Shown here: piece after piece, positions 6,828 to 16,078 of the stretch
Layout: every line of letters starts with the position of its first letter
How positions within the stretch are numbered: position 1 is the stretch's first letter
Assembly: GCF_018343545.2 (NCBI RefSeq)
Contig: NZ_JAGYPE020000027.1
Location: forward strand, 1-64,000
DNA length: 64,000 nt
Origin: Neobacillus citreus
GTDB taxonomy: Bacteria > Bacillota > Bacilli > Bacillales > Cytobacillaceae
Reading direction: 5' to 3'
Notes under the pieces: generated by a model
What the model was told of the DNA's origin: nothing
The model's database searches: none
What the model saw: only the letters and a program-made list of their open reading frames with translations
Made by a program: the position numbers and the translations under genes

Positions 6828-9413
6828 ATGAGCAAGCTCGAAGCTATTTACCCTCAAGCAATTGAACATACGAAACAAAAAGTATTGCAGGATATGGAAC
6901 GTTATTTTGAATACAGTGAAACGCTGCCTTCTTTTGAGCAATACCTGGCAGACAGAGGCCAGTACATTGGACAAATTTGGATCAATGTGTGGCTAAACAA
7001 AGTAACGAATGATGTCTCGAAAAATGAAAAGAAGCAATTTTTGAGTGAAAAAGAATATGAGGTCCAGGGTGTTGACCGAAAGCTGATTAACAAGCTTTTT
7101 CGTGATGAAATGAGGTTGTATCAGCCTTTCGATACGCTTACCTGGGTTATTGAAAACTTTAAAGGACATGAGGAAGATTGGCAAACACGCTTTGAGCAGG
7201 CAAAAGAAAACTTCCTTATTAGGGAGCAAGAAAGGCTGCTTGAAGAAGAAAAAGCAGAATTTCGTGAAGCAATAGAAGACGAAGCAGCTGCCATAGTCGA
7301 AGAACAATATACTCGTTTTTACTTATATGTACGCCAATTCACAGCAAAGCAATTGGCAGCCGATTTTGAATCGAGTGCAAAATTTCAGTCTATAGATCGT
7401 GCAGCTCTGGAGGAGAAATTAGTCTCAGAAGGTTCGTTTAATTCGTTTTCATATCAAACGGTTGCTGATTTTTTCGAGGAATTGACCGGTGATATCCATA
7501 AACCTCCTCACGAGTGGGGGCGAAGCTATTTTGAATATGAGACCTACTACTATGTATATGAAAGCTTGATTTCGGATTATCTTTCAGAATTACTGCCTAA
7601 TAAAGTATTACAGGCATTGCCTGCGGATTTGAAAGATAGGTATCATGAGACTTTTACTAAGCCGCTCACGGCAGCATTTGTTAAAGAATGTATGATTAAT
7701 GTGATTTATGATGTAATTGGTTATTATTTAGAGGACATCCAAGAAGAATACGTTGCCGACTTATTGAAGCTTGTCGATATCCCATTTGATGAGGAAGTTC
7801 ACCAGAAGCTGCTTGATCAAGATTTAGAGGAAAGAGAAAGAAAACGGGCAGAAGAGCTGGCAGAGCTGGACAGGAAAAGGGCCGAGGAAGAACGGATCAT
7901 GAGGGATATTTTCGGTACGGAATATGACCCTTCCCTTAACTTACGTCACATCCGCTATGTCCTGCATATTGGCGAAACAAACACAGGCAAAACACATCAT
8001 GCCTTAGAGCGGATGAAACAGGCCGAGAGTGGCCTCTATTTAGCTCCACTAAGACTTCTGGCACTTGAGGTATTTGATAAATTGAATGCTGAAGGCACAC
8101 CGTGTAACCTGAAAACAGGAGAAGAAGAGAAGGTTGTCCTTGGTGCTGGCCATATTTCCTGTACGGTTGAAATGTTTCATGAAAAGGAATATTACGAAGT
8201 CGTCGTGATTGATGAGGCTCAGATGATAACCGATAAGGACCGCGGCTTTTCTTGGTATAAGGCCATCACCAAAGCAAATGCGGAGGAAGTCCATATCATT
8301 GGCAGCCGCAATTCGAAGGAAATGCTGCTTGAGCTTTTAGGTGATTCCGATATCACGATTAATGAATATAGCCGAGATACCCCTCTTGAGGTGGAATCGA
8401 AGGAATTTCATATTAAACATATTAAAAAAGGGGACGCTCTTATTTGTTTTTCAAGAAGACGGGTATTGGAAATGGCATCTCGGCTGCAAAATGACGGCCA
8501 TTCGGTCAGCATGATATATGGCAGCATGCCCCCGGAAACAAGGAAAAAACAAATTCACCTTTTTAATGAAGGAAAAACAAAGGTGATTGTCGCGACGGAT
8601 GCCATCGGGATGGGCTTGAACCTGCCGATTCGACGGATTGTTTTTCTCGAAAATGAAAAATTTGATGGAACGAGAAGGCGGCTTTTAAATTCTCAGGAAG
8701 TGAAACAAATAGCTGGCCGTGCCGGACGGAAGGGGATTTATGATGTCGGTAAGGTGGCCTTTACTAATGATATTAAAAAAATGAAGAATTTACTCTTGCA
8801 GGAGGATCGTCCGGTCCAGACGTTTGCTATCGCTCCCACGTCGTCCGTCTTTGAACGTTTCCAACGCTATTATCATGATTTGGATACATTCTTTGTACTG
8901 TGGGAAAAATTTGAAAGCCCAAAAGGGACGAAGAAGGCTTCCTTGTCAGAGGAAAGGTCACTATACAGAAAAATTGCTGGGAGTGAAATCGAAGCGCGAT
9001 TGACACTGACAGACTTGTACGGCTTTTTGCATCTGCCGTTTTCCAAAAATGAACAAGCTCTTGTGAAGCAGTGGGAAGATACCATGTATGCAATTGTTCA
9101 GGGGAAGGAGCTTCCGGAACCAATTGTAAAGGAAGGCAGTCTAGAGGAACTGGAATTAAGCTATAAAGCAATCGGTCTCCATTTATTATTTTTATACCGG
9201 TTGGGTGAGCGGACCGAAGCTAGCTATTGGGAACGTCTGCGTGAGGAAATCAGTGACAAGGTCCAGGAAAGGTTGAAAACCGACATCAAGAAATTTGTTA
9301 AAAAGTGCAAGAACTGCGGCAAAAAGCTTGCCTGGGACCATCCATTTCCAACCTGTGATGCTTGTTACCGTGCTCGGTTTAAAAAATATTGGCATGATGA
9401 GGATGAGTTTTAA
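6828..9413 (+). CDS. SUV3-like superfamily 2 RNA/DNA helicase
   Basis: 861 residues. The first 370 residues are charged and mostly helical with no recognised domain. A helicase core follows: Walker A GETNTGKT near 382-389, DEAQ near 462-465, the C-terminal RecA-lobe motif ATDAIGMGLNLP and motif VI QIAGRAGRKG. GETNTGKT, DEAQ and the order of motifs resemble the mitochondrial SUV3 RNA helicase. The last 35 residues hold two Cys pairs (CKNCGKK ... CDACYRARF), a likely zinc ribbon. It is monocistronic with its own terminator. A role in RNA turnover is inferred from SUV3; a DNA role is not excluded. Confidence 0.8.
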   Translation: MSKLEAIYPQAIEHTKQKVLQDMERYFEYSETLPSFEQYLADRGQYIGQIWINVWLNKVTNDVSKNEKKQFLSEKEYEVQGVDRKLINKLFRDEMRLYQPFDTLTWVIENFKGHEEDWQTRFEQAKENFLIREQERLLEEEKAEFREAIEDEAAAIVEEQYTRFYLYVRQFTAKQLAADFESSAKFQSIDRAALEEKLVSEGSFNSFSYQTVADFFEELTGDIHKPPHEWGRSYFEYETYYYVYESLISDYLSELLPNKVLQALPADLKDRYHETFTKPLTAAFVKECMINVIYDVIGYYLEDIQEEYVADLLKLVDIPFDEEVHQKLLDQDLEERERKRAEELAELDRKRAEEERIMRDIFGTEYDPSLNLRHIRYVLHIGETNTGKTHHALERMKQAESGLYLAPLRLLALEVFDKLNAEGTPCNLKTGEEEKVVLGAGHISCTVEMFHEKEYYEVVVIDEAQMITDKDRGFSWYKAITKANAEEVHIIGSRNSKEMLLELLGDSDITINEYSRDTPLEVESKEFHIKHIKKGDALICFSRRRVLEMASRLQNDGHSVSMIYGSMPPETRKKQIHLFNEGKTKVIVATDAIGMGLNLPIRRIVFLENEKFDGTRRRLLNSQEVKQIAGRAGRKGIYDVGKVAFTNDIKKMKNLLLQEDRPVQTFAIAPTSSVFERFQRYYHDLDTFFVLWEKFESPKGTKKASLSEERSLYRKIAGSEIEARLTLTDLYGFLHLPFSKNEQALVKQWEDTMYAIVQGKELPEPIVKEGSLEELELSYKAIGLHLLFLYRLGERTEASYWERLREEISDKVQERLKTDIKKFVKKCKNCGKKLAWDHPFPTCDACYRARFKKYWHDEDEF

Positions 9414-9417
9414 TTTT

Positions 9418-9445
9418 AAAAGGCCTGTTTTGGGGGCCTTTTTTA
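9418..9445 (+). terminator. helicase gene terminator
   Basis: AAAAGGCC pairs with GGCCTTTT around TGTTTTGGG, followed by T residues. Confidence 0.75.
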
Positions 9446-9560
9446 TTTTGCCCGAGGAGGAAGAGGCAAGGATGTTAGCAGTAAAAATAGGGCGTTTATT
9501 TTGCCGATATTAGTATTTTAAGCTAAATTGCCCATATGATGTTAAAAAGGAGGGGGATTT

Positions 9561-10829
9561 ATGACTGTTCATGTGGTTCAAACCGGAGAAGATTTATGGG
9601 CTATTTCAAACAAGTATAGTGTTCCAATTGAATCCATTCTCAATCTTAATGGGCTGGTAGCCGCATCTGTCGTTGTTCCAGGCCTTGCCCTCTACCTTCC
9701 AGATAACCTTCCTCATATTAGATTCTATCGAATTAAAGCGGGTGACCAAATTGGGAATTTGGCTTTTCAATTTCATACGGTTCCCTCCTCTATTTTAGCT
9801 GCAAACCCAGGTATTCAACCAGATCAACTTCATATTGGTCAAATCGTTAATATTCCATCTCCACTTAAATTACAAATGGCTGCCCTCGGATTTATTTTGC
9901 CATCTTCTGAAAGCGCTAATATAATTACCTTGAATTCGATTGCCGGTCAGCTAAGCTATCTTGCTGTTGTAGCATATTCTTTTACTGACGATGGATTTGC
10001 CTATAGGGAAATAGAGGATGCAGTACTTGTCGCAAGATGTAAACAATTAAAAATAAAACCGCTATTAATGATCCGAAATTTTACAGGTGCCGGCTTTAGT
10101 GCGGATTTAGCAGGCAGGGTCCTTGAAAACATCACATTTCGGCGAAATTTAGTAGCTAGCATTCTAAACCTTGTTAAGCAGCGGGGATATGAAGGGGTGA
10201 GTATTGATTTTGAATTTATTCCTCCGGCAAGAAGGAGGGATTTTATTTCTTTTTTAACAGAATTAAAAAGGGGTTTAGATGGCCTTTTTCTCCACGTGAA
10301 TGTTCATGCAAAAACAGAGGATATCCCAACTAATCGAATTATTGGGGCTTATGACTATGCGGCAATCGGACAGGTGGCCGATATGGTTGCAGTTATGACA
10401 ATTGATTATGGATATCCCGGCGGCCCGCCGGCTCCTATTGCCCCTATAACATGGATGGAGCAGGTCATTCAGTATTCCATCACTCAAATACCCCCAAAGA
10501 AACTGCAAGTGGCCATGGCCTTGTATGGATATGATAAAGCAATCAGGACGAATGCCACAAAAGCTATGTCCGTTCTTTCCGCCCAGAATCAGGCAATCTC
10601 AACTGGTTCTTCTATTCAAATTGACCTTTCTGCCAAATCGCCATGGTACCGCTATTGGCATGGAGTGGAAGAACGGATTGTCTGGTTTGAAGATATCAGG
10701 AGCTTGATTGAAAAGTATCGATTGCTTGATATTTATCAATTAGCTGGAACGACATTTTGGCAAATCACCCTCCCATTTCCACAAAATTGGGCTTATATAA
10801 GGGACCATATAGCTGTTATAAAAACTTAA
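9561..10829 (+). CDS. LysM-GH18 spore-type peptidoglycan hydrolase (YaaH/SleL-like)
   Basis: 422 residues: two N-terminal LysM repeats (about 2-48 and 52-97, HVVQTGEDLWAISNKYSV and YRIKAGDQIGNLAFQFHT), then a glycosyl hydrolase 18 barrel. The catalytic glutamate is E218 in SIDFEFI, a short form of DxxDxDxE. The absence of a signal peptide and the double LysM layout match YaaH/SleL enzymes, which are packed into the spore and cleave N-acetylglucosamine bonds in cortex muropeptides during germination. GGAGGG lies 8 nt before the ATG. Confidence 0.88.
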   Translation: MTVHVVQTGEDLWAISNKYSVPIESILNLNGLVAASVVVPGLALYLPDNLPHIRFYRIKAGDQIGNLAFQFHTVPSSILAANPGIQPDQLHIGQIVNIPSPLKLQMAALGFILPSSESANIITLNSIAGQLSYLAVVAYSFTDDGFAYREIEDAVLVARCKQLKIKPLLMIRNFTGAGFSADLAGRVLENITFRRNLVASILNLVKQRGYEGVSIDFEFIPPARRRDFISFLTELKRGLDGLFLHVNVHAKTEDIPTNRIIGAYDYAAIGQVADMVAVMTIDYGYPGGPPAPIAPITWMEQVIQYSITQIPPKKLQVAMALYGYDKAIRTNATKAMSVLSAQNQAISTGSSIQIDLSAKSPWYRYWHGVEERIVWFEDIRSLIEKYRLLDIYQLAGTTFWQITLPFPQNWAYIRDHIAVIKT

Positions 10830-10913
10830 TAGATTTGTCCAGTTTACCTATGTACAATTATTTTTAAGAGGTTTTGGACAAACTCTAAGGAAAAAAGAAA
10901 GGATGGAAATTTA

Positions 10914-12380
10914 TTGCTCATAAGATTTCATTTTTCCTTCTTGATATTATTTTCCGCTATTAATTACATAGATCAAGACAGGGTTATTGCGGAAAGTAAG
11001 TCTGTAGTAATAGAAAGTCAGATTAAGGAGCTAATGAGTAATTCCCTTACAATGCAAGGGGCAATTGCTGGAATTAGTATCAGGTCAGCAGCAGATGGGA
11101 AAATGATTTATGAATATAATGGAGATGTGCGTCTCCGCCCTGCCTCCAATATGAAGCTGCTAACAGCCGCTGCTGCACTGAAAGTTTTAGGAGAGGACTA
11201 TACCTTTCCAACCGAAATACATATCGATGGTCCCGTTAAAAAGAAGACACTTGCTGGGAATCTTTATATAAAGGGAAAAGGTGACCCCACCTTGACGAAA
11301 GAGGATTTTGACAACCTGGCTAAAGAAATTCGGAAGCATGGCATTACAAAGATAAAAGGAAACCTGATAGGTGATGATTCCCACTTCGATGATGTCCGGT
11401 ACCCCCTTGACCTGCCATGGAGTGATGAAACGACTTATTACGGGGCACAGATTTCAGCACTGACAGCATCACCAACTACAGACTACGATTCAGGGTCAGT
11501 AGAAGTGATCGTGACACCAAGCTCCAAAGAAGGAGAAAAGCCGAAGGTAAAAATTACTCCGGAAACCAGCTATGTAAAAATAGTCAATCATGCTGTAACA
11601 GTTGGAGAAAATGAGAAAAAAGAAATTACCATCAAACGGAAACATGCAAAAAATACGATAACCATTGAAGGCACCGTCCCCATAAAAACAAAAGCAGTCA
11701 AAGAATGGGTGGGCGTTTGGGAACCTACGAGGTATGCATTGACGCTTTTTAAACAATCATTGGCAGAACAAGGTATTAAGGTTTACGGGAAAATCAAAAC
11801 AGGTACGGTGCCTGATACTGCCATACTCATGACAACTCACAAGTCGATGCCATTGTCAGAACTTCTTGTCCCATTTATGAAGCTTAGCAACAATGTTCAT
11901 GCTGAGGTGTTGGTAAAGGAAATGGGAAAGGTTGTTCTCGGTGAAGGCTCTTGGGAAAAGGGGCTTGAGGTTTTGGAGTCGGAAATGGTGAAGTTCGGGT
12001 TAAATCCGAAAACGATGGTCATCCGTGACGGTTCAGGCGTCTCTCATGTTGATTTAATTCCAGCAAACGAAATTTCCAAACTGCTATTTGCCGTCCAAAA
12101 GGAAACGTGGTTCTCTTCTTATTTAATTTCATTACCGGTAAGTGGTGTTCCTGAAAAAATGGCTGGCGGGTCGCTTCGCTATCGGTTGAAAACCGCAGAT
12201 GTTCGAGGAAGGGTAATAGCAAAGACTGGGACTCTTTCCACTGTCAGTTCTTTATCCGGCTATGTAACAACAAAAAACGGTCAAATATTGATTTTTTCAA
12301 TCATTTTAAACAACCTGATGGATGAAGATAAAGGGAAGAAGCTGGAAGATGAGTTTGTTAAAATATTGGCGAATCAGTAA
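10914..12380 (+). CDS. dacC: PBP4-type D-alanyl-D-alanine carboxypeptidase/endopeptidase
   Basis: 488 residues of the S13 (DacB/DacC, PBP4) family. An N-terminal hydrophobic segment (6-20) probably exports it. The penicillin-binding motifs are SNMK (78-81, nucleophile Ser78), SNN (325-327) and KTG (437-439). The large insert between SxxK and SxN is typical of the class. It trims the pentapeptide or cleaves cross-links in peptidoglycan outside the membrane. The start is TTG after GAAAGGATGG. The symbol follows the B. subtilis homologue by family, not by a verified alignment. Confidence 0.88.
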   Translation: MLIRFHFSFLILFSAINYIDQDRVIAESKSVVIESQIKELMSNSLTMQGAIAGISIRSAADGKMIYEYNGDVRLRPASNMKLLTAAAALKVLGEDYTFPTEIHIDGPVKKKTLAGNLYIKGKGDPTLTKEDFDNLAKEIRKHGITKIKGNLIGDDSHFDDVRYPLDLPWSDETTYYGAQISALTASPTTDYDSGSVEVIVTPSSKEGEKPKVKITPETSYVKIVNHAVTVGENEKKEITIKRKHAKNTITIEGTVPIKTKAVKEWVGVWEPTRYALTLFKQSLAEQGIKVYGKIKTGTVPDTAILMTTHKSMPLSELLVPFMKLSNNVHAEVLVKEMGKVVLGEGSWEKGLEVLESEMVKFGLNPKTMVIRDGSGVSHVDLIPANEISKLLFAVQKETWFSSYLISLPVSGVPEKMAGGSLRYRLKTADVRGRVIAKTGTLSTVSSLSGYVTTKNGQILIFSIILNNLMDEDKGKKLEDEFVKILANQ

Positions 12381-12385
12381 TGAAC

Positions 12386-12418
12386 AGGCAGTGAAACTGT
12401 GGATTCACTGCCTTTTTA
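12386..12418 (+). terminator. dacC terminator
   Basis: A perfect 10-bp stem AGGCAGTGAA/TTCACTGCCT is followed by TTTTT, between converging genes. Confidence 0.9.
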
Positions 12419-12420
12419 TA

Positions 12421-12633
12421 TCACTTCTTAATCGTAGTTTTGCTTAAATGCTCTTCCCGAAATTTATCTAAACACTTTTTGCAGATGCAATCTTTTCTTA
12501 TACTTTCGGCAGGAACTAATTCAAGAATTTCGTTGGGAAATACCTCGGCATCACACCAGCAATTGCCATGTTCTCCCGCACCCGACATACATCCGTTAGC
12601 TTCACCGCAAATTGGGCAATATTTATTAGCCAA
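12421..12633 (-). CDS. cysteine-rich CWC family protein
   Basis: 70 residues. Cysteines occur as CPICGEANGC and NCWCD near the N-terminus and CICKKC in the second half, so one or two zinc sites are likely. The CWC tripeptide names the family; its function is unknown. The start is ATG after GAGGAGAG. It is convergent with dacC and lies downstream of the HIT-like gene on the same strand with a 62-nt gap, so cotranscription is possible. Confidence 0.85.
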   Translation of the reverse strand: MANKYCPICGEANGCMSGAGEHGNCWCDAEVFPNEILELVPAESIRKDCICKKCLDKFREEHLSKTTIKK

Positions 12634-12695
12634 TTTTAAACTCTCCTCTCTATATGTCTTTTATTTAATTTATATCATTTTGGTTTATGAAAATG

Positions 12696-13178
12696 TTATT
12701 TTAATTCTTTTTTTAATGCTTCAATCGCCGTTAATACCTTTCGCTTGTTCTCTTCGTCATTCATATTGTTCCGGGCATGAAGCAGCACCGGTCTCACGGA
12801 CTCGACCGAACGGCCAAAATCATACATCCACTCATAGCGGGGTACTAGCCAGGTATGGAAATGGTGGGTAGTGTCCTCGTTGTAAAAGTAATAAACATAC
12901 TCAATACCAAGCGTAGCTCTTTGGGCTTTTCTGATTTTTGTTAGTAGATTAATATAATCGAGTTTTTCTGCATCTGTCAGTTCATCAAAGCATTTAATAT
13001 GTCGCTTCGAAGCCAAGATAACCAAGCCTTCAATGGGATAGGCGACATCCTGATGGGCATGAAAATGTTCGGTTTCAATAATGACCCCGCCATCCGGATG
13101 GATCAGCCCGCTCGTTAAGGCACAGCTTAAGCATTCTACTTCTACTGTTTGACCATTTGAAAGAGTAATAGTTCGCAT
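12696..13178 (-). CDS. HIT-like nucleotide hydrolase/transferase with altered triad
   Basis: 160 residues of the HIT superfamily. The layout is CLSC near residue 17, a substrate segment ending in LVILASKRHIKCFDEL, and the signature HFHTWLVPR in the C-terminal third. Canonical HIT proteins have HxHxHxx; here the third histidine is Trp while the first two remain, so phosphoramidase chemistry at the middle His could persist. AAGGAGC lies before the ATG. The substrate cannot be inferred. Confidence 0.72.
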   Translation of the reverse strand: MRTITLSNGQTVEVECLSCALTSGLIHPDGGVIIETEHFHAHQDVAYPIEGLVILASKRHIKCFDELTDAEKLDYINLLTKIRKAQRATLGIEYVYYFYNEDTTHHFHTWLVPRYEWMYDFGRSVESVRPVLLHARNNMNDEENKRKVLTAIEALKKELK

Positions 13179-13363
13179 ATCGGCTCCTTAGAAAAGTAGT
13201 ATCCAACCAATATTACACTAAACATGGAAAAAAGAATAGATTTTTCCAACTGTGTGCCATCTAACATAAAGCGTGGGGGAGTTACTAACAAGTATTTTCT
13301 ATTGATTTCCCACCTGCGAAAGAATGTATAATAGAGAAAAAAGCATTCACACGGGAGAGAACA

Positions 13364-14092
13364 ATGAAACCGGCAAATAAACAGGATCAGCTTCTTTCCG
13401 AGCGCTTCGAGGTTGCCTTTAATCAGGTTCATAATGCGCTTCGGGATATTGTCCAGATTAATGATGAAAGATTTGTTGTTTTAGTGAAGGTAGGAGCAAA
13501 AAAGTATCAAGTCATAGAAACTTTTAAAAAGGATTTGGAGCAATATGCCAGACTTCGGAATGCGATTGTTCACGAAAAGATGGAGGTTGGCTTCTATATT
13601 GCAGAACCCAATGCTAAAGTGGTCCATCATATTGAAAAAATTGCTAATATCTTAAGCAGGCCGAATTACGCCCTTACGATTGCAACCAAGAACGTTGTTT
13701 TCTTTGATGAAAACGATAGTATTTTAAAGGTAACGGCTGCCATTAAACAGTATGGATATTCGAAGTTTCCGATTTATAAAAATCAAAAATGCATAGGCCT
13801 TTTGACCGCTGGTTCGATTATGAAATGGATGGCACAGCGTATGGAAAGCGGCATCGTCAATCTGGCGGATGTTCGGATTGCAGATATTATGATGGTTGAA
13901 AAGAAACAGTCAATAGAGTTCATTTCAAAAGAAATTAATTTATTCCAGGTGGAAAACATTTTTGAAAAGGCTCATAAAAAGAAGAATAAATTAGAAGCAG
14001 TCGTGATCACGGAAAATGGAAATGCGGGTGAAAAGCCGCTTGGCATTATTACACCATGGGATTTAATTCAGATTGATTATACGGTTGATTAA
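13364..14092 (+). CDS. CBS-pair protein with an N-terminal HEPN-like helical domain
   Basis: 242 residues. Residues about 110-240 form two CBS domains (FFDENDSILKVTAAIKQYGYSKFPIY ... IGLLTAGSIMKWM and the second ending LGIITPWDLIQ), which usually bind adenosine nucleotides. The first 100 residues are helical and contain LRNAIVHEK, which fits the RxxxxH motif of HEPN ribonuclease domains (Arg-Asn-Ala-Ile-Val-His). No second enzymatic domain is present. It is monocistronic and ends in a bidirectional terminator. A nucleotide-gated RNase is possible; a simple structural helix is the alternative. Confidence 0.75.
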   Translation: MKPANKQDQLLSERFEVAFNQVHNALRDIVQINDERFVVLVKVGAKKYQVIETFKKDLEQYARLRNAIVHEKMEVGFYIAEPNAKVVHHIEKIANILSRPNYALTIATKNVVFFDENDSILKVTAAIKQYGYSKFPIYKNQKCIGLLTAGSIMKWMAQRMESGIVNLADVRIADIMMVEKKQSIEFISKEINLFQVENIFEKAHKKKNKLEAVVITENGNAGEKPLGIITPWDLIQIDYTVD

Positions 14093-14093
14093 T

Positions 14094-14122
14094 AAAGGGT
14101 GCTCTAAAAAAGCACCCTTTTC
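14094..14122. terminator. bidirectional terminator between convergent genes
   Basis: A perfect 10-bp stem AAAGGGTGCT/AGCACCCTTT with A-rich and T-rich flanks serves both the CBS gene and the minus-strand gene. Confidence 0.88.
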
Positions 14123-14129
14123 CGATATT

Positions 14130-14843
14130 TTAAAAATCAAATTCGCTTAACTGGTCCATATGACTGGCAATCATCGCAATGATGGTGCTCGCCTCTTCTT
14201 TGCTAAAAATAAAATGCGATTCATCCTTGATTAACTCGTCCTCGGTTGTCCAAATTCGGTTTACCCGCTTCAGTACACCGTCACCGGTTTCCTGAACCAC
14301 GCCAAACTGATAAGTTACTTCCACTTCATCCTCATGTTTGAAGGCTGTTACCTCTGGGGTGGACCATTCGACGTCAATTTCTTCAAAAATTTCATCCCGG
14401 TTTATTTGTGCGCCTTCAAAATACTCCTCGTCATCATCCGCCATTTCAAATTCATCTTCTTCACAATATTCATCATCTGATTGAAGATAAACCCCATCAT
14501 CGGTAAAATGGTCCTCGCCGTTTATGTAATCATGGAGACTTTCATGTACCTCATCGACAATCTCCTCAATGTCTGAAAGAATGATTTTTGCAGTATGACC
14601 ACTGTCAACATCGAAACTGTCAATATAAAATTCTTCGTTTTGCGGGTCAAAAAACAGCGTACAAAAGTAATCTCGGTCCAGTTCCTCAGTATCAACATCT
14701 GCGGTCTCCACAAAAAACTCAACCCTAGGATGCTTGGCAGCTCTCTCAATCTTCATGTGGCCAGCTTGATCGTATTCTTCACAAATCGATTCAAGATGAT
14801 CCTGTAATTCACTGCAAACTCGGTCAAACCATTCTAACGACAT
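14130..14843 (-). CDS. acidic protein of unknown function
   Basis: 237 residues, very rich in Asp and Glu, particularly in the middle third (DDEYCEEDEFEMADDDEEYF). There is no signal peptide, membrane segment or motif I recognise. The start at 14843 (MSLEWFDR) is preferred; an in-frame ATG four codons upstream is possible but would overlap the likely ribosome site GGGATGGGA. It converges on the CBS gene and is divergent from the WYL regulator. The function is not inferred. Confidence 0.75.
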   Translation of the reverse strand: MSLEWFDRVCSELQDHLESICEEYDQAGHMKIERAAKHPRVEFFVETADVDTEELDRDYFCTLFFDPQNEEFYIDSFDVDSGHTAKIILSDIEEIVDEVHESLHDYINGEDHFTDDGVYLQSDDEYCEEDEFEMADDDEEYFEGAQINRDEIFEEIDVEWSTPEVTAFKHEDEVEVTYQFGVVQETGDGVLKRVNRIWTTEDELIKDESHFIFSKEEASTIIAMIASHMDQLSEFDF

Positions 14844-14974
14844 CAAACATCCCATCCCTTCAAGTTTAATCGAGGTTATTATGTCCGAGTTTCCAAAATA
14901 TATTTCATGAAGGTAAAATGAGTACTAACGTAGAATTCTGGTAGAAGGAATTTTTTAATAGAAAGGTGATCTAG

Positions 14975-15961
14975 ATGGCTAAGCCTCCAAGCGGAGAGCG
15001 TCTGCTTAAGTTGCGGGAAATTTTATTTAATGAAACAGATGAAACGAATGAGCTTTCAATGGGAGAAATCATTGAAAGACTTCGTCAGGAGTTTGGGACG
15101 GGTTTTGAATTTGAACAGCGTGCCATTCTTCGTGACGTCGAGGATTTAACTAACCAGCGTTTCGAAATATTTGTTACCAGGGGTGCTGCTGGGAAGAAAT
15201 ATTACAGTCATAAAAATAAGCGTTTCGAGCAGTACGAATTGAGACTTTTAATTAACGCTATCCTTTCAGCACGTTTTATTACAAAAAAAGAGGCAGAACA
15301 GTTGATTGAGAAGGTGAAGGGTCTGACCAGCAAGCATCTTGCAGCCAAGCTTCCGAATCCGACACATTATGAAAGTTCGATTCGCAGTACCTACCAGCAG
15401 CTGCGGTACGAAATTGACCAAATTCAAATTGCAATTAATGAAAATTTAAAAATTAAGTTTCAATATGGCAAATACGATATTGATAAAAATTTTGTCCTCC
15501 AGCGCAATGGTGAATTTTATGAGGTCAGTCCGCACGCACTCATTTGGAAAAATGATTATTACTATTTGATAGGGATCTTAAACGGTGAGGAGAAGTTCCG
15601 CCATTTCCGGGTAGACCGAATGCGGAATGTCCAATGCACGGAGGATTTTTTCCTTAAGGCTGATATCAATATCTCTGATTACATTAACAAATCCTTTAAT
15701 ATGTACGCTGGCAAAGAACAGTGGATTACACTGAAGTTTAAACAGTCCTTGGTGAATGTCATGATCGATTACTTTGGGCTTGGTGCCGATATGAAAAAAA
15801 TTGATGAAGAATTTGGCTGGCTTAGGGTAAAAGCAAACAGAAGCGAGGGTCTTGTCCGCTGGCTCCTTAACTGGGGAAGTGATGTAAAGGTGCTTGAGCC
15901 TCAGGATTTAGTGGAAGAAATAAAAGCGGAAATTCAAAAAATGAATCAAACCTATGAATAG
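14975..15961 (+). CDS. WYL-domain transcriptional regulator
   Basis: 328 residues. An N-terminal winged HTH (about 5-85) is followed by a WYL domain with the core SPHALIWKNDYYYLIG near 190-205 and a C-terminal extension that is usual in this YafY/PafBC-like group. WYL domains sense nucleic acid or nucleotide ligands and are common in DNA-damage and defence regulons. AAAGGTGATC precedes the ATG. The next genes, 117 nt downstream after a weak hairpin, encode an AddAB-like helicase-nuclease, which is therefore its likely target. Confidence 0.88.
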   Translation: MAKPPSGERLLKLREILFNETDETNELSMGEIIERLRQEFGTGFEFEQRAILRDVEDLTNQRFEIFVTRGAAGKKYYSHKNKRFEQYELRLLINAILSARFITKKEAEQLIEKVKGLTSKHLAAKLPNPTHYESSIRSTYQQLRYEIDQIQIAINENLKIKFQYGKYDIDKNFVLQRNGEFYEVSPHALIWKNDYYYLIGILNGEEKFRHFRVDRMRNVQCTEDFFLKADINISDYINKSFNMYAGKEQWITLKFKQSLVNVMIDYFGLGADMKKIDEEFGWLRVKANRSEGLVRWLLNWGSDVKVLEPQDLVEEIKAEIQKMNQTYE

Positions 15962-15991
15962 AGGATGGTCTTAAAGCCCGCCTCTTTTTTA
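15960..15991 (+). terminator. weak terminator after the WYL gene
   Basis: AGAGG pairs with CCTCT across a 16-nt interior with partial pairing, followed by TTTTTT. Readthrough into the nuclease genes is plausible. Confidence 0.5.
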
Positions 15992-16078
15992 GGTTCACCA
16001 AAAATGGTAAACCATTTGGAAGGAAATGTGAGATAATAAAATGTAACTAATTGTAAATTGATACAAGGAGATTTTTTT

